Notes under the pieces: generated by a model
The model's input: the letters and a program-made list of their open reading frames with translations, nothing else
Database searches by the model: none
What the model was told of the DNA's origin: nothing
In this document: positions 8,554-15,864 of the stretch, piece after piece
Numbering within the stretch: the first letter of the stretch is position 1
Layout: each line of letters opens with the position of its first letter
Source: Liquorilactobacillus aquaticus DSM 21051
GTDB lineage: Bacteria > Bacillota > Bacilli > Lactobacillales > Lactobacillaceae
Direction of reading: 5' to 3'
Assembly (NCBI RefSeq): GCF_001436755.1
Contig: NZ_AYZD01000018.1
Location: forward strand, 1 to 64,000
Length of the DNA: 64,000 bases
Program-made: the position numbers and the translations under genes

Positions 8554-8618
8554 AATAATCACTCCTACATTAAGTTATGATTATATTTTATAGTGAAACA
8601 TTGCACAATGTCAGCAGA

Positions 8619-8651
8619 AAATATATCTTAATTTTATGGTAAATATATCTT
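8619..8651. promoter_or_regulatory. Two 11-base direct repeats, candidate AraC operator
   Basis: AAATATATCTT at 8619-8629 and again at 8641-8651, 22 bases start to start (two helical turns) on the same face. AraC-type activators usually bind direct half-sites about 21-22 bases apart. It lies between the divergent AraC gene and flavoprotein gene. Confidence 0.5.
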
Positions 8652-8674
8652 TTATGAAAAAGAGGTGATTTGGA

Positions 8675-9580
8675 ATGGCTACAAACTATACAACAAAAAG
8701 CACTTTAAAGATTGATGGAATAGTATCTGAACAACTAGAACTACCCTCAATTACAAACAGCACAACTCATTGTTTTAAGATTCACATGCAAATAATTGAA
8801 TGCCTGGCAACTTGTGTAGCAACATTAGGTACAACTGAAATTCCCCTACGGCCATTTGATTTGATCTTAATTCAACAAGTGGATCAATTGATATTTAAAA
8901 CTACCGATCAACCTGTTAAAATTAAAGTTTTAGATGAATGGTTGCAAATACCTAATCCATTAAATATGACGTTGGTAGGTGATAATCCATTGATTCATGA
9001 TTTAATGAACGCTGCTGATTCGCAACAAAATCACTATATAGTTTTTCGTCATTTAGAAACTAAAATTGTCCATGAATACTTAAATATAATTGCTGCTTTA
9101 GAAAATTATTCACCGGATAGATTTTTGACGTTCCAGCGAGAAAGCCTGCTGGGCTTGTTATATACTGAATTGTCACGCAAACACCACCAAAAAGTTTCGA
9201 AGACAGATTCTTTTTTTCCTCAAAGCTCTATTCACTATGCTGGGCCAGATGCACAGGCAGGAGCAATTTTTACGTATTTAACCCAACACGTCAATGATGT
9301 AACTTTAGTAAGTGCCGCAGCTTATTTTGGTTATCAGCAAAACTACTTTTCACGTTTGTGTCAAAAATTGTTTAATCAGTCTTTTTCAAATTTGAAAACA
9401 ACACTACGCATGGAAATGGCATCTCGAATGTTGTCACTATCAAATAAAAATATTGATGAAATCAGTAATGAGTTAGGCTACAAAAATTTAACTAGTTTTT
9501 ATAGCCATTTTCGCAAGGAGCGCGGTCAAAGTCCTCGTCAATTCCGTGAAGATTATAAGCAAAATATTCATCATCCATAA
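8675..9580 (+). CDS. AraC-family transcriptional regulator
   Basis: 301 residues. The N-terminal part (about 25-130) looks like a cupin-type sensor domain (ATLGTTEIPLRPFDLILIQ). The C-terminal about 100 residues hold the double helix-turn-helix: VTLVSAAAYFGYQQNYFSRL and then IDEISNELGYKNLTSFYSHF and RKERGQSPRQFRED, the conserved AraC signature. AGAGGTG precedes the ATG. It is divergent from the flavoprotein-MFS-FMN reductase operon and is its probable activator; the ligand is probably the substrate of the reductase. Confidence 0.9.
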   Translation: MATNYTTKSTLKIDGIVSEQLELPSITNSTTHCFKIHMQIIECLATCVATLGTTEIPLRPFDLILIQQVDQLIFKTTDQPVKIKVLDEWLQIPNPLNMTLVGDNPLIHDLMNAADSQQNHYIVFRHLETKIVHEYLNIIAALENYSPDRFLTFQRESLLGLLYTELSRKHHQKVSKTDSFFPQSSIHYAGPDAQAGAIFTYLTQHVNDVTLVSAAAYFGYQQNYFSRLCQKLFNQSFSNLKTTLRMEMASRMLSLSNKNIDEISNELGYKNLTSFYSHFRKERGQSPRQFREDYKQNIHHP

Positions 9581-9644
9581 CGTACGTCGTATAATATTTA
9601 TTGTTTAGCATTTTAGTTATTTGTAATTCATACCTCTTTAAATC

Positions 9645-10000
9645 GGTTCTGGTACAAGATTTTAAACTATTATTTATTTTGGTATAACCAATTTAAAAAC
9701 GGAAATTTATTTGATGGCTGCTTATTTTAAAGGCCATCATTTTCAAAAAGATATTATTTTGATTGCTGCTGGCTATTGATGTCACAGATTAACTTTAGAT
9801 TTTAAATTGCGCAAACATCGTGATTATCAGTCCGCTTACCATTTTTGAAGTGGTTATTAATGGTCTGCCAGATCAATATATTTTATTAACCAAAAATTGC
9901 CATCAATGCTTCAAACATCTTATTTGCTTTTTTTAGAATGATGAAATAATGCGTATATATAATAAACATGGCTTTAAACTCAAACGTTGCTAAGATCACC
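9645..10000 (+). mobile_element. IS6-family element remnant (internally deleted)
   Basis: GGTTCTGGTACAAGATTTT at 9645 resembles the GGTTCTGTTGCAAAGTTT end of IS6/ISS1/IS1216 elements, and AAACGTTGCTAAGATCACC at 9982-10000 resembles the opposite end. Between them, from ATG 9714, MAAYFKGHHFQKDIILIAAGY matches the IS6 transposase N-terminus, joined directly to LTLDFKLRKHRDYQSAYHF from its catalytic core; stops and a large deletion follow. It cannot code a transposase but both ends seem present, so it is a MITE-like derivative of about 356 bp. The 9581-9644 stretch shows no gene. Confidence 0.7.
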
Positions 10001-10020
10001 TAGAATAAAGGAGCATAATT

Positions 10021-10419
10021 ATGGAAAAAATGATATTTGTGAATTTACCTGTAACTGACATGTCGTGTTCAATCAAATTTTATGAAGCACTGGGGTTTAA
10101 GAAACATTCGGAGTTTTCCAATGAAAATGGCACTGCAATGATGTGGACTGAAAACATTTGGATAATGTTATTGACTCATGGTTTTTACAGCCAGTTTTTA
10201 AAAGGACAAACAATTGCTGACACACAAAAAAGCAATGGTTCTATAACATCGTTTAATTTGGAAAGTATTGCTGCAGTCAGAGAGGTCGCACAAACCGCAA
10301 AAACAAATGGCGGTACCTTTTATCATGTAGAATTAGGAATTCCTGAAGATCATATGTATGAACTAGAAGTTAAAGATCCAGATGGTAATCTTTTATCATT
10401 TTCTTGGATGTCTATGTAA
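10021..10419 (+). CDS. VOC (glyoxalase/bleomycin-resistance fold) family protein
   Basis: 132 residues. NLPVTDMSCSIKFYEALGFK is the first beta-alpha-beta module and YELEVKDPDGNLLSFSW the last strand of the vicinal oxygen chelate fold. Members bind a divalent metal and act as lyases, dioxygenases or drug-binding proteins; substrate unknown. AAAGGAGC lies 8 bases before the ATG and immediately after the IS6 remnant end, so the element may influence its expression. Single-gene unit. Confidence 0.8.
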   Translation: MEKMIFVNLPVTDMSCSIKFYEALGFKKHSEFSNENGTAMMWTENIWIMLLTHGFYSQFLKGQTIADTQKSNGSITSFNLESIAAVREVAQTAKTNGGTFYHVELGIPEDHMYELEVKDPDGNLLSFSWMSM

Positions 10420-10599
10420 AAATTAAAAATTGCTGTATAGAAAAATGATATTCTACTAGGAATATTTAGATAACCAGTAAGGATAATAAAGCTAGTGGCA
10501 CTCTCCCCTCCATGGGACTTTTCTCCCTTTTCTAGACCATTAAGACAATAACTAAGCTACAATACAGCTAAAACATATAATTAAAGCCAACTGCTAACT

Positions 10600-10715
10600 T
10601 GAAGTGCAACGCAAAAGTTAGACAAAATAGATATTTTTATGCTGCTACGGTATGTTCTCGATACTCAATTAGGAACATGCCTATTTTTTTGGTTGTTGAT
10701 ATATGTCAACAGAGT
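10600..10715 (-). mobile_element. IS3-family (IS150 group) terminal remnant
   Basis: Minus-strand reading NNQKKIGMFLIEYREHTVAA ends at a TAA (10637) and matches the C-terminus of IS3-family OrfB (usual form ...GMSPVEYRxHT...). It is followed by an IS150-type terminal repeat, TGTCTAACTTTTGCG(...)CTTCA, at 10600-10624. The rest of the element is gone. In 10420-10599 and 10716-10950 I see no gene. Confidence 0.7.
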
Positions 10716-10959
10716 CAAAAATGAGCAAATCTCCAATAGACAAGTTAAAAACTCCTAGGATTATATGGAAGCAACGTCTCAGCTCAGCCCTTCAAGGCGA
10801 TAATATACAATCAAGTATTCTTAACTGGCGAAATTTAACTAACACCTTTTGTAACTTCACTTGTATATTTAAGTTATGCAATATCCATGCAACATGAACA
10901 CAAAAAAATATACCAACTGACACAAAACTATAAAAACAAAAGCGCCGATAAATCAACGA

Positions 10960-10988
10960 TTTACGAAGATTTACCAGCGTTTACGAAG
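10960..10988. repeat. Direct repeat TTTACGAAG x2 next to tRNA-Gln, candidate att arm sites
   Basis: TTTACGAAG at 10960-10968 and 10980-10988, 20 bases apart, just beyond the 3' end of tRNA-Gln. Spaced short direct repeats beside a tRNA 3' end are what tyrosine-integrase arm sites look like. No integrase gene is in the window, so this is inference. Confidence 0.35.
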
Positions 10989-10994
10989 TGTTAA

Positions 10995-11067
10995 TTGGGC
11001 ATACTGGGCTCGAACCAGTAAATTGCGGATTCAGAGTCCGCTGCCTTACCAATTTGGCGAATGCCCA
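10995..11067 (-). tRNA. tRNA-Gln (anticodon CTG)
   Basis: 73 bases: acceptor stem TGGGCAT/ATGCCCA, D-arm CGCCAAATTGGTAAGGCAG, anticodon stem GCGGA/TCCGC with loop CTCTGAA (anticodon CTG, reads CAG), T-arm ACTGGTTCGAGCCCAGT, discriminator A. CCA is not encoded. Accessory DNA begins at its 3' side. Confidence 0.92.
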
Positions 11068-11171
11068 AAAATCAACTATTTCATAATAATAGATTTTGGC
11101 TTTTTTGTCAATAGAATTTTGAAAAAATGTTGCTTGTATCGTTGCTTTCCTTGAAAAAATATTACTATAAG

Positions 11172-11213
11172 AAAAGCTGAGGCCATCAATTTTCATTTAT
11201 TGCCTCAGCTTTT
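11172..11213. terminator. Terminator after the 97-residue ORF
   Basis: Perfect 12-base stem AAAAGCTGAGGC / GCCTCAGCTTTT. A-rich and T-rich flanks allow function on either strand; it lies 13 bases after the minus-strand stop at 11226. Confidence 0.75.
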
Positions 11214-11225
11214 AATCGTTGCTTA

Positions 11226-11519
11226 TTATTCTTTAACGTCTGTATTATAACGTTTAATGTTTCGCTTCAGATAGTGCAATAATTCTGCTTCATTGGGAAA
11301 CTCGCGTGGGCTTTTTTGCCCATGCAAACGCAACGAAATCTTGTTTATCTTGATTCTACCTGTCCAAGTATAGGTGTGCTCAACGATAAAACGATTGTTA
11401 AGTTTTGTTTTCCCGAATTTTAAAACATAAACCCTTTCCGGAACAATCAGTGGATTGACGTGCTCTTTTTTATAGTTTATGTTGTTTGCCTGTAAAAAAT
11501 TTTTAGTTTTTCTCAGCAT
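11226..11519 (-). CDS. Hypothetical protein, 97 residues
   Basis: Basic soluble protein, family not recognised; no TM segment or signal peptide. Pattern of short beta-like stretches (RVYVLKFGKTKLNNRFIVEH, GRIKINKISLRL) and a C-terminal helix (NEAELLHYLKRNIKRY). AGGAGG precedes the ATG at about 6 bases, and a terminator follows its stop, which supports a real gene. It stands alone between two tRNA genes. In 11520-11780 I see nothing but A+T-rich DNA. Confidence 0.6.
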   Translation of the reverse strand: MLRKTKNFLQANNINYKKEHVNPLIVPERVYVLKFGKTKLNNRFIVEHTYTWTGRIKINKISLRLHGQKSPREFPNEAELLHYLKRNIKRYNTDVKE

Positions 11520-11780
11520 GTCACTCCTCCTTTACTAACCACTCATTTATCGTATAAAGCCCAACGACCGACTTCATATTCAATTATAGCAGTTTAAACT
11601 ATAGTATCAATTTATTTAATCTGCTAACTTATTCAAGACTTTCTTCCATTTATCAATCTTCAATTAATTCTTTTTTTACTGAAAAATTTGTGAATTAATC
11701 TATAAAAAGTACTTTATTCTTAATATGTTCCGTAGATTATAACTCTTGCTGCTCTAAAAAAGCTTAGTATAGCAATAAAA

Positions 11781-11807
11781 ATGGGCCAAAACATGGTTTT
11801 GGCCCAT
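11781..11807 (-). terminator. Terminator after tRNA-Glu
   Basis: 12-base perfect stem ATGGGCCAAAAC / GTTTTGGCCCAT, loop of 3, followed on the minus strand by TTTTTATT. It ends transcription of the tRNA gene just upstream. Confidence 0.85.
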
Positions 11808-11835
11808 CTCCTATTATTAAAAAGAGATACTATTA

Positions 11836-11908
11836 TCACCCGTACGGGGATCGAACCCGTAACTCCGCCTTGAGAGGGCGACGTCTTAACCAATTTGACC
11901 AACGGGCA
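11836..11908 (-). tRNA. tRNA-Glu (anticodon CTC)
   Basis: 73 bases: acceptor TGCCCGT/ACGGGTG, D-arm TGGTCAAATTGGTTAAGAC, anticodon stem TCGCC/GGCGG with loop CTCTCAA (anticodon CTC, reads GAG), T-arm TACGGGTTCGATCCCCGTA, discriminator A; CCA not encoded. Two weak G-T pairs open the acceptor stem. It has its own terminator. Confidence 0.9.
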
Positions 11909-11952
11909 AAATTACTCTTATTATTATACATTGTACTCAGAAATTGTCAAGA

Positions 11953-12141
11953 TTATTTTTTGAGAATTTGTATCTGCAGATAGACACAGACTGCAAAAAT
12001 AAAAACACAATACAGACACCCTGCAACAATAATCAAGCCTAACCAATTGTAACCCAGAATCTGTTTCGATACAAATAAAATTAAAACCGTCACACTCCAT
12101 TTTAATAATTTGATGTAAAGATGTTTCAATTCATTTTGCAC
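11953..12141 (-). CDS. Small membrane protein, 62 residues
   Basis: Two hydrophobic segments (about 14-30 and 33-57) after a short charged N-terminus (MQNELKHLYIKLLKW). Family not recognised. It follows yfcE by 27 bases on the same strand and is probably the last gene of the rdgB-yfcE unit. Confidence 0.55.
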   Translation of the reverse strand: MQNELKHLYIKLLKWSVTVLILFVSKQILGYNWLGLIIVAGCLYCVFIFAVCVYLQIQILKK

Positions 12142-12168
12142 ACAACTTCCCTCTTTAACTTTTTGAAT

Positions 12169-12705
12169 TTACTTTCTTGGAAAAACAAATTGAAGCTCTG
12201 GAACTTTTGTAAAACTGCGATCATAGTAACAGATTTCAAATTGATCAGAAGTTACTCCAATGATTGCATAAGTTCCGCCCAGAGCACTATATTCTCCACG
12301 CGGGTAACTTATACTGCCCGGGTTAAGGAAGAGGCAGCCATGTGCATACTCGACGCCTAAGCGGTGTGTATGTCCAAATAAGGCAACCTGAGCCTGCTTT
12401 TCCTGCGCTAAAAGATTCAAACGCTCTAAACCTGTATTGACACTTAATAAATGACCATGTGTCAATAAAACACGCGTTTCTTTAACATCACTAACAAGAT
12501 ATTCAGTAAACTTAGGATCGTAATCGCAATTTCCTGTAACAACATTAAAATAATCAAAAACTTTATCCTCGGGTGAAAACTCTGAATCACCACAATGGAA
12601 CATCGCATCTACTTCTGTTTTATATTTTGAAATCAAACTTTCTAATATTTGGTGATCGCCATGATTGTCACTAACAACTAATATTTTTGTCTTCTTTTCG
12701 TTCAT
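12169..12705 (-). CDS. YfcE-type metallophosphoesterase
   Basis: About 178 residues. SDNHGD, FHCGDSE, TGNCDYD, THGH and FGHTHR are the metal-binding motifs of calcineurin-like phosphodiesterases of the YfcE/MJ0936 family (two divalent metals). The natural substrate is unsettled. The ATG at 12705 overlaps the rdgB stop as TAATG and GGTGGAG lies upstream, so the upstream start at 12720 is rejected and translational coupling with rdgB is likely. Confidence 0.9.
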   Translation of the reverse strand: MNEKKTKILVVSDNHGDHQILESLISKYKTEVDAMFHCGDSEFSPEDKVFDYFNVVTGNCDYDPKFTEYLVSDVKETRVLLTHGHLLSVNTGLERLNLLAQEKQAQVALFGHTHRLGVEYAHGCLFLNPGSISYPRGEYSALGGTYAIIGVTSDQFEICYYDRSFTKVPELQFVFPRK

Positions 12706-13301
12706 TATTTTCTCCACCAATCATCAAAGTATTCATTTAAAGCTTTAACGGCCTTACCACGATGACTTACTTTATTTTTTTCAAAAGGTGTCAACTCAGC
12801 GAACGTTTTTTTCAATTCTGGCAAATAGAATAATGGATCGTAACCAAAACCATCCTTACCCTGTTTCTTTTCCAAAATAAATCCCTTTACATTTCCTTCA
12901 ACAACTAATGGCTGGCGCTCGGTACTTGTCACAACTAAAGAAGTATGAAAAACCGCCGTTCTTTGATGAAACGGTACATTTTTCAATTCTCGCAGCAATT
13001 TTGCATTATTTGCATCATCATCATGGTCTCCTGCATAACGTGCTGAAAAAATACCAGGAGCACCATTCAATGCATCTACCATCAAACCCGAATCATCAGC
13101 TAAAACCGTTATGCCTGATTTATCAGTTAACGTTTTTGCTTTAATAAGTGCATTTTCTTGAAATGTCTTTCCATCTTCAATAATCTCTGGTAGATTTTCC
13201 ATCTCACTTAAAGTTTTGACTTTAAATCCTTTAGGTTCAAAAAAGGCTCTAAATTCTTTCGCCTTACCTTCATTTTTGGTTGCTATCAAAATTGTTGTCA
13301 C
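12705..13301 (-). CDS. rdgB: XTP/dITP diphosphatase (house-cleaning NTPase)
   Basis: 198 residues, normal length. IATKNEGKAKEF is the Ham1/RdgB nucleotide-binding start; LADDSGLMVDALNGAPG and SARYAG are the substrate and Mg sites; GFGYDPLF, FAELT and KNKVSHRGKA complete the family motifs. It hydrolyses XTP, dITP and ITP to monophosphates to keep deaminated purines out of DNA. GTG start with GGGG upstream. In many lactobacilli a glutamate racemase gene precedes it; here none does, only a short frame from about 13340 behind GGAAAGGAG. Confidence 0.93.
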   Translation of the reverse strand: MTTILIATKNEGKAKEFRAFFEPKGFKVKTLSEMENLPEIIEDGKTFQENALIKAKTLTDKSGITVLADDSGLMVDALNGAPGIFSARYAGDHDDDANNAKLLRELKNVPFHQRTAVFHTSLVVTSTERQPLVVEGNVKGFILEKKQGKDGFGYDPLFYLPELKKTFAELTPFEKNKVSHRGKAVKALNEYFDDWWRK

Positions 13302-13476
13302 TGAATCGTCCCCGTTTCTGAATACATATTCTACTACTTTTACAAATATAATACATTTTCAAACTCCTTTCCAGTACTGCAATTTCATCTAAATTGGTTA
13401 AATTTGCAATTTTGTCCTTTGTTTTATAAACCATCAAGGTATAATTAGAGATAGATTTTAACAGAGGAGACTAGCC

Positions 13477-13992
13477 ATGGATGTTAAACTTTTCCACGAA
13501 TTGCTCAATAATAATGAACATACAACGCTGTTTGGATACGCACTTATACGTGATGCCTTGCTTCCAGATCTAATTGGCGATAATGCTAATATTTTATACT
13601 GGTCAGGAAAAAAACTGGCACGCGAATTTCTTTTAACCACCGAGACAGATCTTCCTTTATTTTTCAAACAAGCAAATTGGGGCGACTTGAAGAAAATAAA
13701 AAACGATAAGAAGCAGCAAATCTTTAAACTCGACGGTGCAATCGTCACACAGCGGATTAAAAGAACCCCCAAAGCAGATTTTCTACTTGAGGCAGGCTTC
13801 ATCGCTGAAACTATTCAAAATCAACGCGGCTTTATTTCTGAAACGATTATCAAAGATATCGACAAGCGCAAAAATGCTGTGACTTTTCTTAATCAGCTAG
13901 ACCCGAATGATCCAATAGATCCTAACCTTGTTCCCGAGCAAGAACCATTTCACCTGACTGACACGCCCCAAGAAGAATCTGAGAAAGATTAG
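13477..13992 (+). CDS. yslB: YslB family protein (DUF2507)
   Basis: 171 residues. GYALIRDALLPDLIG, ILYWSGKKLAREF and SKADFLLEAGF-like text (PKADFLLEAGFIAE) fit the DUF2507/YslB family, related to the V4R-like ligand-binding fold; function unknown. C-terminal 30 residues are acidic and disordered. AGAGGAG precedes the ATG and TATAAT lies at 13440. Divergent from rdgB. Confidence 0.85.
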   Translation: MDVKLFHELLNNNEHTTLFGYALIRDALLPDLIGDNANILYWSGKKLAREFLLTTETDLPLFFKQANWGDLKKIKNDKKQQIFKLDGAIVTQRIKRTPKADFLLEAGFIAETIQNQRGFISETIIKDIDKRKNAVTFLNQLDPNDPIDPNLVPEQEPFHLTDTPQEESEKD

Positions 13993-14093
13993 TAATTATT
14001 TTAATTTTAATACATAGGATCTGAGAAAAGATTGATGTTTTAAGAGATAAGCATACCTTTTAAACACGTTAATATGGATCTTTTGAACAATAC

Positions 14094-14134
14094 AACGAGC
14101 TAGGCCAAAAATACTTTGGTCTAGCTCGTTTTTT
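14094..14134 (+). terminator. Terminator of yslB
   Basis: AACGAGCTAGGCCAAA / TTTGGTCTAGCTCGTT (16 pairs, one wobble) followed by TTTT on the plus strand. Confidence 0.85.
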
Positions 14135-14274
14135 CGAGTTTCATTAAGTCTTAATTTGCGCTTCTTGCTAACAGTCTCTCGTAAAACAGCTATTTGAGAC
14201 CAATCACTGCAAAATACAGCTGCAAAGATAAGTATTCCTTTTGTGCAGGATCACTATCAAATTCATAAAAAAAG

Positions 14275-14324
14275 AAAACAAATGGCTGGGTCAACAATCA
14301 TAATTTGACCCATCCATTTGTTTT
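14275..14324 (-). terminator. Terminator of the dlt operon
   Basis: AAAACAAATGG-c-TGGGTCAA pairs with TTGACCCA-t-CCATTTGTTTT; the minus strand continues in a long T-run. It lies just past the dltD stop. The 14135-14274 stretch between the two terminators shows no gene. Confidence 0.85.
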
Positions 14325-14355
14325 AAGCTTGTATTATATGAATTAACGTATTTCG

Positions 14356-15615
14356 TTAATCTAACGAAATATTTTCTTTTTGCTGCCAATTCTTTGTGTA
14401 GAAATAATTATTGATCTTATAATTTGGAGCCTTTTGTTTTTTACTCAAAAACGGATTAACATACTGGTCAACTTTAAGCCAGCCCTTCCACCCTAGGTGA
14501 ATCGTATCCTGCATAAAATAAGGTGAAGAACCATCATCACTTAGATCGACCACGTTATTAAACCCCTGCGAGTTCAACTGATATTTAATCTTTCGATTAA
14601 ACTGATGTATCATGTTCATCGACAAACCTGTGTAATCAGCCCACTTTTGATTAATAGGTGGAATTATAAAGAGAACATTAGTATTTTGTTTTGCAAATTG
14701 ATTAAGCACAAGCTCGAAATCTGAATATTCAACAGATTTAATATAACTAAAGTTACTCTGCTCATTCCTTAACTTCTGATAACTCTTTTTTAACCTTTTA
14801 TTCCAAAAATTATTATCAACATTGAAGCGATTGTTAGTCGTATTCGCTTTACCTAAATTTTCTGCAATCTTGTTTAACTTAGCAGTATTATAGGTATCTG
14901 GCAGTTGCTTTTCACCTGTCTCGATCAAAGATCTTTTGTCCTTCAATGTGAGCATCGAGAACATCTGATCTTCATGCTTCAACATGTTATATTTTAAATC
15001 CAAATATGTTTTTTCAGTCGAGCTTAGTTGCTGCCCAGCCGCTACTTTTAAGATACACTTTTCAAGCGTTTCTGATGAGCTAGCGGAAGGCATAGTCAGC
15101 AAACGCGAAGCCGCGTACCGATCCATGCGCGTGTTACCTGCCTGTCGCAGCCATTCAACCGTTTCAAGATTTGAATAGTAAAAACTAAAAGCATTGGGAT
15201 CAACGCCCTTTTTCACAAACCACTGCGGAGAGATGATGAAAACAGCTTTCTTATTTGTAAGCTGCTTTCTGATGCCCTGCATCCCCCAATAATGTGTCAA
15301 TGATTGCGTTCCAGGCGATCCTAGAAGAAAAGGCCGATAATCTCGATGGTATTTTTGCGCCAGAACCGACGGATGTAATGCATCCATGCGGGACAACTCA
15401 GATGATCCAAAGAATGGAACATAGTTTTGCGACATAGCTGCCTCTTTCACAGCAGTCCCTTTAAAAACATTGGGTGACTGTGAAAGGGCCGCTTTCTGAA
15501 TCGTTGTTTGCGATATATTTTTAACACCGAATGGGGAGATGAGAAATATAAACAAAAGAAGCGCCGCGATTAATACCGGTCCAAATATTTTGAATAATTT
15601 CTTGAAAACATTCAT
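14356..15615 (-). CDS. dltD: D-alanine transfer protein DltD
   Basis: 419 residues. One N-terminal TM (about 10-29) anchors an extracellular SGNH-like domain: FFGSSELSRMD carries the catalytic Ser and DTIHLGWKGW the Asp/His pair. DltD works outside the membrane in D-alanyl transfer to lipoteichoic acid. The start shares one base with the dltC stop (TAATG). Last gene of dltXABCD; terminator follows. Confidence 0.95.
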   Translation of the reverse strand: MNVFKKLFKIFGPVLIAALLLFIFLISPFGVKNISQTTIQKAALSQSPNVFKGTAVKEAAMSQNYVPFFGSSELSRMDALHPSVLAQKYHRDYRPFLLGSPGTQSLTHYWGMQGIRKQLTNKKAVFIISPQWFVKKGVDPNAFSFYYSNLETVEWLRQAGNTRMDRYAASRLLTMPSASSSETLEKCILKVAAGQQLSSTEKTYLDLKYNMLKHEDQMFSMLTLKDKRSLIETGEKQLPDTYNTAKLNKIAENLGKANTTNNRFNVDNNFWNKRLKKSYQKLRNEQSNFSYIKSVEYSDFELVLNQFAKQNTNVLFIIPPINQKWADYTGLSMNMIHQFNRKIKYQLNSQGFNNVVDLSDDGSSPYFMQDTIHLGWKGWLKVDQYVNPFLSKKQKAPNYKINNYFYTKNWQQKENISLD

Positions 15616-15845
15616 TACTGCATATTTTCAACTTTCGCAATTATTTTATTAGGCGTATCCCATTCACTACGTTCAAATTCAGAAACCGGTACATCGATGC
15701 CGCATTGAGATTGTAATTCTAATAAGAGCTGAACTGTTCCCATCGAATCTAACAAACCTGACTCAAATAAATTAACATCCAAATCTTTACCAACTTCATC
15801 GCTTCCTGTTAAGTTCTGTAAAATTTCAATAACTTGATCCTTCAT
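15615..15845 (-). CDS. dltC: D-alanyl carrier protein DltC
   Basis: 76 residues, acyl-carrier fold. [14 protein letters not shown] contains the Ser that receives phosphopantetheine; D-alanine is loaded there by DltA and passed to DltB. Acidic, cytoplasmic. It lies between dltB and dltD with a 19-base gap on the dltB side. Confidence 0.96.
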   Translation of the reverse strand: MKDQVIEILQNLTGSDEVGKDLDVNLFESGLLDSMGTVQLLLELQSQCGIDVPVSEFERSEWDTPNKIIAKVENMQ

Positions 15846-15864
15846 TTTAAATATCCCCTTTATA

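Noticed and set aside
10703-10897. 64-residue plus-strand frame beside the IS3 remnant
   Set aside because: No ribosome site, no recognisable family, and it lies in decayed insertion-sequence DNA.
10981-11196. 71-residue frame over the tRNA-Gln gene
   Set aside because: Overlaps a complete tRNA; typical spurious call.
11720-11902. 60-residue frame over the tRNA-Glu gene
   Set aside because: It starts inside the tRNA and runs through its terminator.
12121-12360. 79-residue plus-strand frame
   Set aside because: Antisense to yfcE and the small membrane gene, no support.
13440-13500. Possible CRISPR or tandem repeats near yslB and elsewhere
   Set aside because: No regularly spaced repeats of 25-40 bases were seen anywhere in the window.
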